From contig NZ_JACHXY010000002.1 in NCBI RefSeq assembly GCF_014192415.1, positions 124,001 to 188,000 on the forward strand: DNA of 64,000 nt, read 5' to 3'. The notes beneath the pieces were generated by a model, which made no database searches, was not told where the DNA came from, and worked only from the letters and a program-made list of their open reading frames with translations. The stretch is from Microbacterium proteolyticum. GTDB lineage: Bacteria > Actinomycetota > Actinomycetes > Actinomycetales > Microbacteriaceae. Positions 25,101-35,250 of the stretch are shown piece by piece. How positions within the stretch are numbered: position 1 is the stretch's first letter; every line of letters starts with the position of its first letter. The position numbers and the translations under genes were made by a program.

Positions 25101-26756
25101 GAGGTTGCGCTCGGGCCCGAGGCCCAGCGAGAGCGAGGTGACGACCTCTTCGCGGATGGAGTCCAGCGGCGGGTTGGTGACCTGCGCGAACTGCTGCGAG
25201 AAGTAGTCGAACAAGAGGCGGGGGCGGTCGCTCAGCACGGCGACGGGCGCGTCGCTGCCCATGGCGCCGAGCGGCTCGGCGCCGCCCTGACCCATGGGGG
25301 TGAGCAGGATGCGCACCTCTTCTTCGGTGTAGCCGAAGGTCCGCTGGCGGCGGGTGATCGAGGCGATGGGGTGCACGATGTGCTCGCGCTCGGGCAGCTC
25401 GCTCAGCTTCACGCGACCCTTGTCGACCCATTCGCCCCACGGCTGCAGAGCGGCTAGGTCGGCCTTGATCTCGTCGTCTTCGACGACGCGGCGCTGGGCC
25501 GTGTCGACGAGGAACATGCGGCCCGGCTGCAGACGACCGCGGCGCTTGATGCGCTCGGGCGCGAAGTCGAGCACGCCGGTCTCGGAACCGATGACGATGA
25601 GACCGTCGGTGGTCTCGGTCCAGCGCCCGGGGCGCAGGCCGTTGCGGTCGAGGGTGGCGCCGACCAGCGTGCCGTCGGTGAAGATGAGGGCGGCGGGGCC
25701 GTCCCATGGCTCCATCTGCATGGAGTGGTAGTCGTAGAAGGCGCGCAGGGCGGGGTCTATCGTCGCCTGCTTCTCGTATGCCTCGGGGACCATCATCATG
25801 ATCGCGTGCGGGAGGCTCCGACCGGTGAGGGTGAGGAGTTCGAGCACCTCGTCGAAGGATGCCGAGTCGCTTGCGCCCTCGGTGCAGATGGGGAGCAGTG
25901 GACGCACGTCACCGATCAACTGGGACTCCAGCTGCGACTGGCGGGCGCGCATCCAGTTGCGGTTGCCCTTGACGGTGTTGATCTCGCCGTTGTGCGCGAG
26001 CATGCGCAGCGGCTGGGCGAGGGGCCACGACGGGAACGTGTTGGTCGAGTAGCGCGAGTGCACCACGGCGAGCTCGGAGGCGAAACGCTCATCCGAGAGG
26101 TCGGGGTAGAACGGCTCGAGCTGGAGGGTCGTGACCATGCCCTTGTAGCCGAGCGTGCGGCTCGACAACGACACGAAGTACGCGTCGATCTCGTGACGCG
26201 CGCGCTTGCGCAGGCGGTACACGCGGCGGTCGAGGGCGATGCCCGACAGCGCCGGCTGATCGCCCTCGGCCGGGCGCGCGACGAACAGTTGCTCGAAGGC
26301 GGGTCGCGCCTCGTAGGCGAGCTTGCCGAGGTTCTCGTGCTCGACGGGGACCTCGCGCCAGCCGAGGACCTCGAGGTTCTCGTGGCGCGCGATCTCCTCG
26401 ATGCCGGTCTTCATGGCGGTTCGCTCGTCGTGGCCGAGCGGGAGGAACACCATGCCCGCGGCGTACTCCCCCACCGGGGGCAGATCGAAGTCGACGACGG
26501 CACGCAGGAACGCGTCGGGCATCTGCGTCAGGATTCCTGCACCGTCGCCGGTGCCCGCGTCGGAGCCGATGGCGCCGCGGTGCTCGAGATTGCGCAGCGC
26601 CGTCAGCGCCAGGTCGATGATGTCGTGACCGGCTTCGCCGCGGAGAGTGGCGACCATGGCGAGGCCACAGGCGTCTTTCTCGAACGACGGGTCGTACATT
26701 CCCTGTCGGGCCGGGAATGAGCCTCCGACGGTGTCGGAACGCAGGCTGGAAGCCAT
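22179..26756 (-). CDS. gltB: Glutamate synthase large subunit
   Basis: The protein has about 1525 residues. The class II amidotransferase domain begins after a short propeptide, and the nucleophile is the cysteine in KDACGLAM, at residue 29. The FMN-binding synthase barrel and the 3Fe-4S cysteines in [17 protein letters not shown] are present, and the C-terminal glycine-rich beta-helix ([19 protein letters not shown]) closes the protein. The start at 26756 has AGGA eight bases upstream; an ATG at 26771 would add five residues and has no ribosome site. It is cotranscribed with gltD, and the lgt stop is 52 bases upstream. Confidence 0.96.
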   Translation of the reverse strand: MASSLRSDTVGGSFPARQGMYDPSFEKDACGLAMVATLRGEAGHDIIDLALTALRNLEHRGAIGSDAGTGDGAGILTQMPDAFLRAVVDFDLPPVGEYAAGMVFLPLGHDERTAMKTGIEEIARHENLEVLGWREVPVEHENLGKLAYEARPAFEQLFVARPAEGDQPALSGIALDRRVYRLRKRARHEIDAYFVSLSSRTLGYKGMVTTLQLEPFYPDLSDERFASELAVVHSRYSTNTFPSWPLAQPLRMLAHNGEINTVKGNRNWMRARQSQLESQLIGDVRPLLPICTEGASDSASFDEVLELLTLTGRSLPHAIMMMVPEAYEKQATIDPALRAFYDYHSMQMEPWDGPAALIFTDGTLVGATLDRNGLRPGRWTETTDGLIVIGSETGVLDFAPERIKRRGRLQPGRMFLVDTAQRRVVEDDEIKADLAALQPWGEWVDKGRVKLSELPEREHIVHPIASITRRQRTFGYTEEEVRILLTPMGQGGAEPLGAMGSDAPVAVLSDRPRLLFDYFSQQFAQVTNPPLDSIREEVVTSLSLGLGPERNLLDWGPDHTRTVTLDFPVIDNDELAKIQHIDTALPGRSSVTVRGLYRVEAGHKGLQKRLVQMCSEVDAAIEDGAEFIVLSDRDSNKDLAPIPSLLMLAAVHHHLIRKETRMKVGLVVEAGDVREVHHVATLIGYGASAVNPYLAMETVEYLVRAGFISNITPEKAVKNLIYALGKGVLKIMSKMGISTVSSYAGAQVFEAVGLSRDFVEAYFTGTESKLGGVGLDIIAAENAARHAYAYPQDAAARAHERLWTGGEYQWRRDGAPHLFNPDTVFRLQHATRERRYDIFREYTQLIDDQAHELKTLRGLFGLRTGTRPAVPLDEVEPVSAIVKRFSTGAMSYGSISKEAHEVLAVAMNQIGGKSNTGEGGEDVDRLLDPTRRSAIKQVASGRFGVTSLYLTEADDIQIKLAQGAKPGEGGQLPPTKVYPWVARTRHATAGVGLISPPPHHDIYSIEDLKQLIFDLKRANPSARIHTKLVSQSGIGAVAAGVAKALSDVILVSGQDGGTGASPMNSLKHAGTPWELGLAETQQTLMLNGMRDRVVVQVDGQMKTGRDVIIGALLGAEEFGFATAPLVVSGCIMMRVCHLDTCPVGVATQNPVLRQRFTGKAEYIVNFMEFIAQEVREYLAALGYRTIDEIVGHAELLDANEAIQHWKARGLNLAPILEGPRFADDEPRRHGRSQNHELEDHFDVQLIERAQDVIAHGGQLTIDLPIRNTARAVGTMLGHHVTKARGEHGLPENSIDVRLTGSAGQSFGAFMPAGITLRLEGDSNDYVGKGLSGGTIVVRPPRGSSFAASENVIAGNVIGYGATQGQMFLNGVVGERFLVRNSGATAVVEGVGDHALEYMTGGLAVILGATGRNLGAGMSGGQAYVYKLDRDLVNRDAMASGELELGALGSGDAEILRDLLAKHVAETDSTLARRLLDDFETEVDNFVRVLPRDYAAVLQTRQEAVSEGLDPDGDVVWKRILEVTGG

Positions 26757-26808
26757 ATCAACCGTCCTCATGTTGATGCTTCGGATGGGACGACGTCGGC
26801 CCAGAGTG

Positions 26809-27813
26809 TTATTTCGTGGCGGGGCTGCTTGTGGCGCTGGTGCCGACGGTGTCGCTCGTCGCGGGCGGCTCGCTCACGTCGACGAAGTCAGAGGGGTCGC
26901 CTGAGTCTACAGCCCCGGGAGCCTTGCCTTCGCGACCGGGCACATACGGCGACGGCTCGAGACCGAGGTGACGACGGGACTGCACGACGAAGATCACGAT
27001 GCCGAGGAGCACACCGAAGATGGCCGCCCAGACGTTGGTGCGAAGGCCCAGGATGATGTCGCTGGGGTCGATTCGGATGGATTCCCAGACGATTCGGCCC
27101 GCCGAGTACCACATGAGGTAGATCGCGAACTGCTTGCCCCACTGCAGGCCGAAGCGCTTCCCGGCCCACAGGATGACCGCGGCGCCGAGCAGGTTCCAGA
27201 TGACTTCGTAGAGGAAGGTCGGCTGGAAAAGCGTGTCGGATGGCAGTCCGACGGGGATCGCCGGGTTGCCGGCCGAGATCTCGAGGCCCCAGGGCAGGTC
27301 GGTGGGCTGGCCGAAGAGCTCCTGGTTGAACCAGTTGCCGAAGCGGCCCATGGCCTGCGCGATGATGAGGCCCGGTGCCACGGCGTCGGCGAAGGTCCAG
27401 AACCGGATGCCGGTCCACTTGCATCCGAGGATCGCACCGATGGCGCCACCGATCAGCGCGCCGTAGATGGCGATGCCGCCCTCCCAGATCGCCCACACGG
27501 AGCCCGGCTGGGTGATGTTCCAGGGGTTGGATCCGGGGCCGAAGTAGAAGCCGAGGTGCGTGACGACGTGGTAGATGCGCGCCACGACGATGGCCAGCGG
27601 CACCGCCAGCAGGCAGATGTCGATGACGACCCACTTCTCTGCCCCCCGACGCGTCAGGCGCGCGTTCGTGAGGAAGACCGCCACGATGATGCCCGCGATG
27701 ATGCAGAGCGCGTAGAAGTGGATGCGGAGCGGACCGAGATCGACGTAGGAGATCGTCGGGCTCGGGATGCTGGCGAGCACGCCGGAGGCGGCGCTCGAGA
27801 GGGCGAACGTCAT
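26809..27813 (-). CDS. lgt: Prolipoprotein diacylglyceryl transferase
   Basis: The protein has 334 residues with about seven membrane spans. The family signature [10 protein letters not shown] is present, with the following [10 protein letters not shown], and an [10 protein letters not shown] segment near the start corresponds to the conserved His-Tyr region. It attaches diacylglycerol to the lipobox cysteine of preprolipoproteins such as the one at 6.3-7.2 kb. A hydrophilic tail of about 60 residues rich in Ser, Asp and Pro follows the last span and varies between species. The ATG overlaps the trpA stop (ATGA), the usual actinobacterial trp-lgt linkage. Confidence 0.96.
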   Translation of the reverse strand: MTFALSSAASGVLASIPSPTISYVDLGPLRIHFYALCIIAGIIVAVFLTNARLTRRGAEKWVVIDICLLAVPLAIVVARIYHVVTHLGFYFGPGSNPWNITQPGSVWAIWEGGIAIYGALIGGAIGAILGCKWTGIRFWTFADAVAPGLIIAQAMGRFGNWFNQELFGQPTDLPWGLEISAGNPAIPVGLPSDTLFQPTFLYEVIWNLLGAAVILWAGKRFGLQWGKQFAIYLMWYSAGRIVWESIRIDPSDIILGLRTNVWAAIFGVLLGIVIFVVQSRRHLGLEPSPYVPGREGKAPGAVDSGDPSDFVDVSEPPATSDTVGTSATSSPATK

Positions 27814-28616
27814 GCGAACGAGTCTAGGGCGCGCCGCGTCGTGCCTGCGGACAGCTCCCGCGCGAGGTCCGAGAGCCCCTCGACGCCGCCGTCGCGCAGC
27901 GCCTTGACCAGAGCGGTGCCGACGATCGCGCCGTCGGCGTAGTCGACGACACCCGCGACCTGCTCGGCGTTGGAGATGCCGATACCCACGCAGGCGTGCT
28001 GCGCGCCGAAGGCGCGGAGACGTTCGACGAGCTCGCGGGCTGCGGCATCCAGTTGCGTGCGCTCGCCCGTGATGCCCATGGTCGACACGGTGTAGACGAA
28101 GCCCGTGGAGGCTTCGACGATCATCTTCAGGCGCTCGTCGGACGACGTGGGGGCGGCGAGGAACACGCGGTCGAGACCCGTGCGTTCGCTCACGGCGATC
28201 CATGCGGCGCCGGCGTCGGGCGTGATGTCGGGGGTGATGAGACCCGCGCCGCCCGCGGCCACGAGCTCATCGGCGTACCGGTCGACGCCGTACTGCTCGA
28301 CGAGGTTCCAGTACGTCATCACCAGGACCGGCACATCGGTGCGCGCCGTGACCTCGCGGATGATGGTGAACAGGTCGCGCATGCGGAAGCCGTTGGCGAG
28401 CGCCGTCTGCGTGGCCTCCTGGATCACCAGGCCGTCCATCACCGGGTCGCTGTAGGGCGGGCCGAGTTCGATCACGTCGGCACCGGCCTCGGCCAGGGCG
28501 ACGGCGGCGTCGATGCTCGTCTGCACGTCGGGGAAGCCGGCGGGCAGGTAGCCCACGAACGCCCCGCGACCCTGAGCGCGGGCGGCGTCGATGGCGGCGG
28601 AGACGCGCGAGGTCAC
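27810..28616 (-). CDS. trpA: Tryptophan synthase alpha subunit
   Basis: The protein has 268 residues, standard length. [15 protein letters not shown] carries the catalytic Glu and Asp regions of the alpha barrel, and [15 protein letters not shown] the phosphate-binding loop. It cleaves indole-3-glycerol phosphate to indole and glyceraldehyde 3-phosphate and channels indole to TrpB. The GTG start overlaps the trpB stop (GTGA), and the stop overlaps the lgt start, so trpB-trpA-lgt are translationally coupled. Confidence 0.97.
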   Translation of the reverse strand: MTSRVSAAIDAARAQGRGAFVGYLPAGFPDVQTSIDAAVALAEAGADVIELGPPYSDPVMDGLVIQEATQTALANGFRMRDLFTIIREVTARTDVPVLVMTYWNLVEQYGVDRYADELVAAGGAGLITPDITPDAGAAWIAVSERTGLDRVFLAAPTSSDERLKMIVEASTGFVYTVSTMGITGERTQLDAAARELVERLRAFGAQHACVGIGISNAEQVAGVVDYADGAIVGTALVKALRDGGVEGLSDLARELSAGTTRRALDSFA

Positions 28617-29992
28617 AGTTCGACCCCCGCACCGCTCGCGGCGTCGGGCGCGGCTGTCACGTCGACCGGTGAGCCGGGGGCGGATGCCACGGCCTCGGCC
28701 GCGCGCGTCTGCGCGGGGCCGTCCGCCTGCTCCGACGCGTGCTCGGCGTCGTAGAGGTCGAAGTAGCGCGCCGCGGTGTCCATGTCTTTGTCGCCGCGAC
28801 CCGAGAGGTTGATGGCGATCACGGCATCCGGACCCATCTCGCGTCCGACGCGCAGGGCGCCGGCGAGGGCGTGCGCCGACTCGATCGCGGGGATGATGCC
28901 CTCGGTGCGCGACAGCAGGCGCAGGGCCTGCATCGCCTCGTCGTCGGTGGCGGGGATGTACTTCGCGCGGCCCAGGTCGGCGAGCCAGGCGTGCTCGGGG
29001 CCGACGCCGGGGTAGTCCAGGCCCGCCGAGATCGAGTGCGACTCGGTGGTCTGTCCGTCTTCGTCCTGCAGCACGTACGTGCGGGCGCCGTGCAGCACAC
29101 CGGGGCGACCGCGACCGATGGATGCCGCGTGCTTGGGGGTGTCGACGCCATCGCCGGCGGCCTCGACGCCGTAGAGAGCGACGCCCTCGTCGTCGAGGAA
29201 CGCGTCGAACATGCCGATGGCGTTGGAGCCGCCGCCGACGCACGCGAAGACGGCATCCGGGAGGCGGTCGAGACGTTCGAGGAACTCGGCGCGCGTCTCT
29301 TCGCCGATGATCTTCTGGAAGTCGCGCACCATCGCCGGGAAGGGGTGGGGGCCGGCCGCGGTGCCGAAGATGTAGTTCGTCGTCTCGACCGAGGCGACCC
29401 AGTCGCGGTACGCCTCGTTGATCGCGTCTTTCAAGGTGCGGGAGCCGGTCGTGACGGGCACGACCTCGGCGCCGAGCAGACGCATGCGTGCGACGTTCAG
29501 CGCCTGGCGCTCGGTGTCGACCTCGCCCATGTAGACCACGCAGTCGAGGCCGAAGAGTGCGGCCGCGGTGGCTGTCGCGACCCCGTGCTGACCGGCGCCG
29601 GTCTCGGCGATCACGCGCGTCTTGCCCAGGCGCTTGGTGAGCAGCGCCTGCCCGAGCACGTTGTTGATCTTGTGCGATCCGGTGTGGTTCAGGTCTTCGC
29701 GCTTGAGGAACACCCGGGCGCCGCCCGCGTGCTCGGCGAACCGCGGCACCTCGGTGAGCACCGAGGGGCGGCCCGCGTAGTCGTGCAGCAGGGCGCGCAG
29801 CTCGGCGTGGAAGGTCGGGTCGGCCATCGCCGACTCGTAGACCTCGGTGAGCTCGTCGATGGCGGCGATGAGCGACTCGGGCATGAAGCGGCCGCCGAAG
29901 TCGCCGAAGAACGGCCCCTTCTGGTCGCGCAGGCTCGCGGACCGGTCGCCCGGCTCGTGGTCGCTCGGTGCGTGGTCACGAACGGTGGTCAT
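28613..29992 (-). CDS. trpB: Tryptophan synthase beta subunit with C-terminal extension
   Basis: The protein has 459 residues against the usual 390-410. The PLP lysine is in [10 protein letters not shown], the catalytic glutamate in AETGAGQHG, and the phosphate loop is GGGSNAIG. The core ends near LSGRGDKDM and YFDLYDAEH; beyond it are some 40 Ala/Pro/Asp-rich residues without a fold. It joins indole and serine to make tryptophan. The ATG overlaps the trpC stop (ATGA), with GGAG upstream. The extension has typical local codon use, so I see no frameshift. Confidence 0.97.
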   Translation of the reverse strand: MTTVRDHAPSDHEPGDRSASLRDQKGPFFGDFGGRFMPESLIAAIDELTEVYESAMADPTFHAELRALLHDYAGRPSVLTEVPRFAEHAGGARVFLKREDLNHTGSHKINNVLGQALLTKRLGKTRVIAETGAGQHGVATATAAALFGLDCVVYMGEVDTERQALNVARMRLLGAEVVPVTTGSRTLKDAINEAYRDWVASVETTNYIFGTAAGPHPFPAMVRDFQKIIGEETRAEFLERLDRLPDAVFACVGGGSNAIGMFDAFLDDEGVALYGVEAAGDGVDTPKHAASIGRGRPGVLHGARTYVLQDEDGQTTESHSISAGLDYPGVGPEHAWLADLGRAKYIPATDDEAMQALRLLSRTEGIIPAIESAHALAGALRVGREMGPDAVIAINLSGRGDKDMDTAARYFDLYDAEHASEQADGPAQTRAAEAVASAPGSPVDVTAAPDAASGAGVEL

Positions 29993-30765
29993 GAGGTCTC
30001 CTGGAGGAACGCGCGAAGGGTGGCGACGGGGTCGCCGGTCACGAGGGCCTCGCCCACGAGGACCACATCGGCACCCGCGGCTCGGTAGTGGGCGACGTCG
30101 GCGGGGGTGAGCACGGCGGATTCGGCGATCTTCACGGCATCGGCCGGGAAGCGGTCGGCGAGCGAGCCGAACAGATCGCGGTCGAGCTCGAACGTGGAGA
30201 GGTTGCGGGCGTTGACGCCGATGAGCTTCGCGCCGATGTCGGCGGCGCGTTCGAGTTCTTCCGCCGAGTGCGTCTCGACGAGGGCCGTCATGCCGAGTTC
30301 GTTCGTCAGGGCGAACAGCTCGGAGAGCGTCTTCTGGTCGAGAGCGGCGACGATCAAGAGCACGAGGTCGGCGCCGGATGCGCGGGCTTCGAGCACCTGG
30401 TAGGGCGTGGCGAGGAAGTCCTTGCGTAGCACGGGTACGCCCACGGCCGCGCGGACGGCCTCGAGGTCGGCAAGACTGCCCTTGAACTTGCGACCCTCGG
30501 TGAGCACCGAGATGGCCGACGCTCCGCCCTCTTCGTAGAGGCGCGCCTGGCGTGCCGGGTCGGGGATGGCGGCGAGGTCGCCGCGCGAAGGGCTCGCGCG
30601 CTTGACCTCGGCGATGATCTTCACCCGATCGGCGGGGGCGAGCATCGCCAGGGCGTCGCGTGCCGGCGACTGCGCGATCGCGTCGCGCTCGACGTCGGCG
30701 AGCGTACGCGACGCAGCGCGCTGCTCGGCATCTTCAACCGCTCCGGCCGTCAGATCGGCCAGCAC
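29989..30765 (-). CDS. trpC: Indole-3-glycerol phosphate synthase
   Basis: The protein has 258 residues, full length. The active-site lysines are in [13 protein letters not shown] and [21 protein letters not shown] follows, and [12 protein letters not shown] is conserved. It closes the ring of 1-(2-carboxyphenylamino)-1-deoxyribulose 5-phosphate to give indole-3-glycerol phosphate, the TrpA substrate. The GTG start is two bases downstream of the small membrane protein's stop. It is the single-domain form, not fused to TrpF. Confidence 0.95.
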   Translation of the reverse strand: MLADLTAGAVEDAEQRAASRTLADVERDAIAQSPARDALAMLAPADRVKIIAEVKRASPSRGDLAAIPDPARQARLYEEGGASAISVLTEGRKFKGSLADLEAVRAAVGVPVLRKDFLATPYQVLEARASGADLVLLIVAALDQKTLSELFALTNELGMTALVETHSAEELERAADIGAKLIGVNARNLSTFELDRDLFGSLADRFPADAVKIAESAVLTPADVAHYRAAGADVVLVGEALVTGDPVATLRAFLQETS

Positions 30766-30767
30766 GG

Positions 30768-30998
30768 TCAGTGCGCCTTCGGGTTGGACTTCGCGCCGCC
30801 CGCGCCGTAACCGGCCTTGGTCATGCCCCAGCCCACGATCGCACCGACGACCAGCAGACCCACGGAGGCCCACACCATCACGGGCATATCGAGCCAGAAG
30901 AACAGGGTGCCGAGCGTGAACGCGACGAGCATGATGATCACGGCCGTCCAGGCGGCGGGCGAGTGTCCGTGGCCGGGGTCACCGATGGGGTTGCTCAT
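30768..30998 (-). CDS. Small membrane protein of the trp operon (HGxxx type)
   Basis: The protein has 76 residues, starting MSNPIGDPGHGHSPAAW, with two hydrophobic spans near 18-37 and 43-61 and a basic tail. The GHGHSPAAWT segment and the position directly before trpC match a small protein commonly found there in actinobacteria; I believe it is the DUF6704 group, but that name is from memory. The function is unknown; a link to tryptophan transport or enzyme anchoring is conjecture from gene order. Confidence 0.8.
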   Translation of the reverse strand: MSNPIGDPGHGHSPAAWTAVIIMLVAFTLGTLFFWLDMPVMVWASVGLLVVGAIVGWGMTKAGYGAGGAKSNPKAH

Positions 30999-31140
30999 GG
31001 GGCTCCTAACAGTCGCGCGCGGGCGCGGGGAAAAGCGTCGGCCCAGTCTATCGAAGCGCGAGGCGGGTCCCGGCGTCGACGTCTCGATGTCGCAGGGTCT
31101 TCGGCCGTGACGGTGTCGGGCCGCCGCCACCGCATCCGTC

Positions 31141-31210
31141 GACAAACGCGATCGACGCGAAGAAACGCCCCGTCACGTCGTTTCTTCCACGCGAAGGCGT
31201 TTCTGCGCGG
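31141..31210. repeat. Family 2 nested palindromic repeat, copy A
   Basis: Two forward AAACG units (around 31144 and 31163) are followed by two CGTTT units (around 31180 and 31198). The inner pair, AAGAAACG against CGTTTCTT, is a perfect eight-base stem. It lies between the 76-residue protein start and the stop of the Trp-associated membrane protein gene. Confidence 0.65.
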
Positions 31211-31273
31211 CGCGATCGAGGGATGCCACGGCGCTCCTGTCGCGACACGGCGTAGGGCCGCGACCCGGAACGG

Positions 31274-31861
31274 TCAGGCCGTCGGGTCGTCGCCGCGGGA
31301 GAGGTCGTCCCACGAATCGATCGCGTCGTGGGGGCGACCGGTGTCGGTGCCGGCCTCGGTCGCCGTGCGGTACTTGCGACTCGCTCCCGATGCCCAGCGA
31401 CGGGCGGTGACGAGGGTGAAGACCGCGGCGGCGAACAGCACGACCTGCGCGAGCAGCGTGATCACCGGCCACGGCGTCAGTGAGAACCCCGTGACGAGGG
31501 AGGCCACGGCATCCGTTCCCGAGATGCCGGTGGCCTCGGTGACGGTCGAGGCCGCGGCGGCGACCGGGCGGGCGATCAGCAGCTGCGCCGCGCCCAATCC
31601 CACCAGCGCCGCGATCAGCGCGCCGAGAACGCCGAACACGTAGCGCAGCACGGGGCCGACGATCGACAGGGCGGCGCCCAGCGCGAGCGCGGCCAGGCTG
31701 AGCGGGGTGAGGATCGGCAGTGCCTCGGCGCCGGCGACGGCGAGGGTTTGCTGCGCGCCGTCGTCGAGGGTGACGTCGATCCACGTCTGGGTCGACGCGA
31801 TCACGCCCATCGCTCCGGCGACCAGCATCGCGAGGACCGCCGTGGAGCGGGCGCGCCGCAT
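31274..31861 (-). CDS. Trp biosynthesis-associated membrane protein
   Basis: The protein has 195 residues, with a first span near residues 8-27 followed by an exported loop STQTWIDVTLDDG, then hydrophobic segments near 45-68, 74-95 and 125-155. The conserved Thr-Gln-Thr-Trp after the first span is typical of the actinobacterial Trp_oprn_chp family (TIGR02234). These proteins sit in trp operons and their molecular role is not known. The ATG overlaps the hisI stop by one base, so expression is coupled to the his genes. The gene for anthranilate synthase I, trpE, which usually lies between hisI and this gene, is absent. Confidence 0.85.
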   Translation of the reverse strand: MRRARSTAVLAMLVAGAMGVIASTQTWIDVTLDDGAQQTLAVAGAEALPILTPLSLAALALGAALSIVGPVLRYVFGVLGALIAALVGLGAAQLLIARPVAAAASTVTEATGISGTDAVASLVTGFSLTPWPVITLLAQVVLFAAAVFTLVTARRWASGASRKYRTATEAGTDTGRPHDAIDSWDDLSRGDDPTA

Positions 31862-32199
31862 CAGTGCTCCCCCACGACCGGGTGCAGGTCGTCGGCGTCG
31901 AAGCAGGTGTGATCGCCGGTGTGGCAGGCGGCGCCGATCTGGTCGACTTCGATCAGCAGTGTGTCGCCATCGCAGTCGAGGCGTGCCCCCTTCACCAGCT
32001 GGATGTGGCCCGAGGTGTCGCCCTTGCGCCAGTACTCCTGACGCGAGCGCGACCAGAACGTCACGCGGCCGGTGGTGAGCGTGCGGTTCAGGGCTTCGGC
32101 ATCCATCCATCCGACCATCAGCACCTCGCGCGAGTCGAACTGCTGGATCACGGCGGCCACGAGTCCGTCGGCGTCGTACTTCACACGGTCGATGCTCAT
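31861..32199 (-). CDS. hisI: Phosphoribosyl-AMP cyclohydrolase
   Basis: The protein has 112 residues, the stand-alone HisI form without His[18 protein letters not shown] is the family hallmark, and the metal-binding cysteines are in LDCDGD and CHTGDHTCF. It opens the purine ring of phosphoribosyl-AMP in histidine synthesis. The ATG overlaps the hisF stop (ATGA) and the stop overlaps the next gene's ATG by one base. Confidence 0.97.
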   Translation of the reverse strand: MSIDRVKYDADGLVAAVIQQFDSREVLMVGWMDAEALNRTLTTGRVTFWSRSRQEYWRKGDTSGHIQLVKGARLDCDGDTLLIEVDQIGAACHTGDHTCFDADDLHPVVGEH

Positions 32200-32960
32200 C
32201 GGCGCACCTCGATCCCCTCGGCGGCCATGGCGTCCTTGACCTGCCCCACGGTCAGCTGACCGGAGTGGAAGACGGATGCCGCGAGCACCGCGTCGGCGCC
32301 GGCCTGCACGGCCGGGGCGAAGTGGCCGAGTTCTCCTGCGCCGCCCGACGCGATGACCGGGACCGCCGCGACCTGGCGCATGAGGCGGACGAGTTCGAGG
32401 TCGAAGCCCTGCTTCGTGCCGTCGGCGTCGATCGAGTTGACCAGCAGCTCCCCCGCGCCGCGCTCGACCGCCTCGCGCGCCCACTCGAGGGCGTCGAGGG
32501 TCGTCTCGGTGCGTCCTCCGTGGGTGGTCACGACGAAGCCGGACGGGGTGGATGCCGCGCGCTTCACGTCGAGCGAGAGCACGATGACCTGCGCGCCGAA
32601 CCGGTCGGCGATCTCGTCGATCAGGTCGGGGCGGGCGATCGCGGCCGAATTCACACCGATCTTGTCGGCGCCGACGGCGAGCAGGCGGGCGACGTCGTCG
32701 GCGGAGCGCACTCCCCCGCCGACCGTCAGTGGGATGAAGACCTGCTCGGCGGTGCGGCGCACGACGTCGTAGGTCGTCGCACGCTCGTCGACGGTGGCGG
32801 TGACGTCGAGGAAGGTGACCTCGTCGGCGCCCTGGTCGAAGTAGAGCTTGGCGAGCTCGACCGGATCACCCATGTCGCGCAGGTCGAGGAAGTTGACGCC
32901 CTTGACCACGCGGCCGGCCGCGACGTCGAGGCAGGGGATGACGCGACGCGCGAGGGTCAT
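32196..32960 (-). CDS. hisF: Imidazole glycerol phosphate synthase cyclase subunit
   Basis: The protein has 254 residues. RVIPCLDV has the catalytic aspartate near residue 11 and [10 protein letters not shown] the second one, on opposite faces of the barrel; GGGVRS and ASGGAGE bind the two phosphates. With HisH, encoded elsewhere, it makes imidazole glycerol phosphate and AICAR. The start overlaps the hisG stop by one base (TGATG). Confidence 0.97.
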   Translation of the reverse strand: MTLARRVIPCLDVAAGRVVKGVNFLDLRDMGDPVELAKLYFDQGADEVTFLDVTATVDERATTYDVVRRTAEQVFIPLTVGGGVRSADDVARLLAVGADKIGVNSAAIARPDLIDEIADRFGAQVIVLSLDVKRAASTPSGFVVTTHGGRTETTLDALEWAREAVERGAGELLVNSIDADGTKQGFDLELVRLMRQVAAVPVIASGGAGELGHFAPAVQAGADAVLAASVFHSGQLTVGQVKDAMAAEGIEVRR

Positions 32961-33802
32961 CAGAGCCTCGCGGCGAGGATCTCGGTGACGAGGATCGCGC
33001 GCGCCCCGATCGCGTAGAGCGCGTCCATGACCTGGTTGACGTCGCGGCGCGGGCTCATGACGCGCACGGCCACCCATTCGGGGTCGCGCAGCGGCGAGAT
33101 CGTCGGCGACTCCAAGCCCGGGGCCACCGCGACCGCCTGCTCCACGAGGGCAGCGGGCAGGTCGTAGTCGATGAGCACGTACTTGCGGGCGGCGAGGACA
33201 CCGCGCAGACGCCGCAGCAGCGTCTCGGTGCCCTCGACCTCCTGCGGGCCGGCGATGAGCACGGCATCGGACTCGAGCAGGACGGGCCCGAAGATCTCGA
33301 GCCCCGCCTGACGGAGCGTGGTGCCCGTGGAGACGACGTCGGCCACGGCATCCGCCACCCCGAGCTGGACGGCGGACTCGACCGCGCCGTCGAGCGGCAC
33401 GATGTCGACCGCGATGCCGCGCTCGTCGAGGAATGCATCGACCAGTCCCGGGTAAGCGGTGGCGACCCGCAGGCCCTCGAGGTCGTGGATGCCGGTGAAA
33501 CGGCCCGGGCGACCGGCGAAGCGGAACGTCGAGCCGGCGAAGCCGAGCGACTCGACCTCGCGGGCGCCCGGCATGCGGGCGTCCAGCAGCAGGTCGCGGC
33601 CGGTGATGCCGACATCCAGCGCGCCGGACCCGACGTAGGTCGCGATGTCGCGGGGGCGGAGGTAGAAGAACTCGACCTCGTTCACGGGGTCGACGGTGTA
33701 CAGGTCTTTCGAGTCGCGTCGTCCGGTGTACCCGGCCTCCGAGAGCATCTCGGCGGCGGTCTCGGCGAGCGACCCCTTGTTCGGCACGGCGATTCGCAGC
33801 AT
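32960..33802 (-). CDS. hisG: ATP phosphoribosyltransferase
   Basis: The protein has 280 residues, the long form with its own C-terminal regulatory ACT-like domain. It begins [12 protein letters not shown], and the PRPP-binding loop is in [13 protein letters not shown]. It commits ATP and PRPP to histidine synthesis and is normally inhibited by histidine through the C-terminal domain (about 205-280), which is complete. No ribosome site is obvious before the ATG; hisE ends 46 bases upstream, so hisE and hisG are probably one unit. Confidence 0.96.
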   Translation of the reverse strand: MLRIAVPNKGSLAETAAEMLSEAGYTGRRDSKDLYTVDPVNEVEFFYLRPRDIATYVGSGALDVGITGRDLLLDARMPGAREVESLGFAGSTFRFAGRPGRFTGIHDLEGLRVATAYPGLVDAFLDERGIAVDIVPLDGAVESAVQLGVADAVADVVSTGTTLRQAGLEIFGPVLLESDAVLIAGPQEVEGTETLLRRLRGVLAARKYVLIDYDLPAALVEQAVAVAPGLESPTISPLRDPEWVAVRVMSPRRDVNQVMDALYAIGARAILVTEILAARL

Positions 33803-33848
33803 GACGGGTGCTTTCGTGTGGGGTGAGCTGTGGGAGGAGGGGCGGGGC

Positions 33849-34112
33849 TCAGAGATGTCGGTAGACGTCTTCGAGCGACAGACCCTTCGCCAGCATGAGC
33901 GTCTGCAGGTGGTACAGCAGCTGCGAGATCTCTTCGGCGGCGGCCTCGTCGGACTCGTATTCAGCGGCCATCCACACCTCGGCGGCTTCTTCGACGATCT
34001 TCTTGCCGATGGCGTGCACGCCCGCGTCGAGCTGCGCGACGGTGCCGGACCCCTCGGGTCGCTCGACGGCCTTGGCGCTGAGTTCCGCGAACAGGTCGTC
34101 GAAGGTCTTCAC
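33849..34112 (-). CDS. hisE: Phosphoribosyl-ATP pyrophosphatase
   Basis: The protein has 87 residues, a stand-alone HisE of the MazG-like all-alpha fold. The metal site is in [16 protein letters not shown]. It hydrolyses phosphoribosyl-ATP to phosphoribosyl-AMP for HisI. The GTG start at 34112 gives the standard N terminus [11 protein letters not shown]; an ATG upstream at 34241 would add 43 non-homologous residues. It is the first gene of the hisE-hisG-hisF-hisI run. Confidence 0.94.
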   Translation of the reverse strand: MKTFDDLFAELSAKAVERPEGSGTVAQLDAGVHAIGKKIVEEAAEVWMAAEYESDEAAAEEISQLLYHLQTLMLAKGLSLEDVYRHL

Positions 34113-34262
34113 GGTTCCAGGATATCGGGTCGGCGAGGGTGGGGCTGTCCGAGGCGTTCGGAGGCGTGTGGTCCCGGGTGGCTGAGCGTTCGGGGCCAGG
34201 CCGACCGCGTCGCGGGTGCGGCCTGCACCGACGTCGCGCACGGGCGCGAGGTCGCGGCATCC

Positions 34263-34298
34263 GTGTCGCCTTGTGGTTGCCGTGTGTCGCCTTGTGGT
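34263..34298. repeat. 15-base direct repeat beside family 2 copy B
   Basis: GTGTCGCCTTGTGGT occurs at 34263-34277 and 34284-34298, 21 bases apart, and ends at the first base of the adjoining nested palindrome. It could be a trace of slippage. Confidence 0.7.
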
Positions 34299-34363
34299 GA
34301 GAAACGCGATTCGTGCGTGGAAACGCCGTGTCGGGGCGTTTCTTCGGGTGGATTCCGTTTCTC
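34299..34363. repeat. Family 2 nested palindromic repeat, copy B
   Basis: Outer arms GAGAAACGCGATTC and GATTCCGTTTCTC enclose inner arms GAAACGCC and GGCGTTTC. Spacers are seven, six and eight bases. The right end lies 12 bases from the rpe stop. Confidence 0.8.
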
Positions 34364-34375
34364 GCGGGGCGCAGG

Positions 34376-35047
34376 TCAGTGACGGTGGCGGGAGGCCGTG
34401 GCGCGCAGCGACAGGATGGCCGCGTCGGGGTCGTCGGCGCCGAAGACCGCGGATCCGGCGACGAAGGTGTCGGCCCCCGCCTCGGCGGCCTGGGCGATCG
34501 TGGATTCGCCGATGCCGCCGTCGACCTGCAGCCAGACGCTCGAGCCGCGGCGCTTGGCTTCGTCGGCGAGTGCGCGGAGCTTGGGCATGGTCTCGGGCAT
34601 GAACGATTGCCCGCCGAAGCCGGGCTCCACGGTCATGACGAGGATCTGGTCGAACTCGTTGAGCGAGTCGAAGAGGTTCTCCACGGGCGTGCCGGGCTTC
34701 ACGGCGACGCCGGCGCGTGCACCGATCGAGCGCAGTCGGCGCGCGAGGGCGATCGGGGATGCCGCGGCCTCGAGGTGGAAGGTGACGGATGCCGCCCCGA
34801 GCTCGGCGTAGGCCGGAGCCCAGCGGTCGGGGTCGTCGATCATCAGGTGCACGTCGAGGGGCACCGGGCTCGTCTCCTGGATGCGCCCCACCATCTGCGG
34901 CCCGAACGTGAGGTTGGGCACGAAGTGGTTGTCCATGACGTCGACGTGCACGAAGTCGGCACCCGCGATGCGCGCGAGCTCGGCCTCCATGTTCACGAAG
35001 TCGGCGGCGAGGATGCTCGGGTTGATGCGGGAGGCGTCGGTAGGCAC
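34376..35047 (-). CDS. rpe: Ribulose-phosphate 3-epimerase
   Basis: The protein has 223 residues, full length. [10 protein letters not shown], the metal-site [17 protein letters not shown] and the catalytic VDGGIGEST are present, and [12 protein letters not shown] matches the loop over the active site. It interconverts ribulose 5-phosphate and xylulose 5-phosphate. The GTG start gives [11 protein letters not shown]; no better start lies nearby. The rsmB stop is about 200 bases upstream with a repeat element in between. Confidence 0.96.
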   Translation of the reverse strand: MPTDASRINPSILAADFVNMEAELARIAGADFVHVDVMDNHFVPNLTFGPQMVGRIQETSPVPLDVHLMIDDPDRWAPAYAELGAASVTFHLEAAASPIALARRLRSIGARAGVAVKPGTPVENLFDSLNEFDQILVMTVEPGFGGQSFMPETMPKLRALADEAKRRGSSVWLQVDGGIGESTIAQAAEAGADTFVAGSAVFGADDPDAAILSLRATASRHRH

Positions 35048-35106
35048 CCGACCATTATGTGCGGGCGGTGCGCTCGCACCGCCGCCGCGCTCCCCTGCGT
35101 CGTCCT

Positions 35107-35168
35107 GTCGAGTGTCCAGGACGCGCCGTTCGACGGGCCTCTCGCTCGGCGTGTCCTGGACACTCGAC
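35107..35168. repeat. Family 1 palindromic repeat, copy 3
   Basis: Outer arms of 22 bases match at 21 positions. The 13-base palindromes GTGTCCAGGACGC and GTGTCCTGGACAC are centred near 35118 and 35157, 39 bases apart. It lies between rsmB and rpe, two genes on the same strand. Confidence 0.85.
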
Positions 35169-35250
35169 GAGCTGGACGGGAACGGCCGCGCCCGGGCCTG
35201 TCCGCGCACGGCGGGCCGGGCCTCCCCGCCTGCGCCGGGCGAGCGGCCGA

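Noticed and set aside
22068..25457. 1129-codon open frame on the plus strand opposite gltB
   Set aside because: It is antisense to a clear glutamate synthase gene; long antisense frames are expected at 70% GC and the translation has no family resemblance.
26809..28203. Long version of lgt starting upstream inside trpA
   Set aside because: The extra 130 residues are an out-of-frame reading of trpA; the ATGA overlap at 27813 gives the normal Lgt N terminus.
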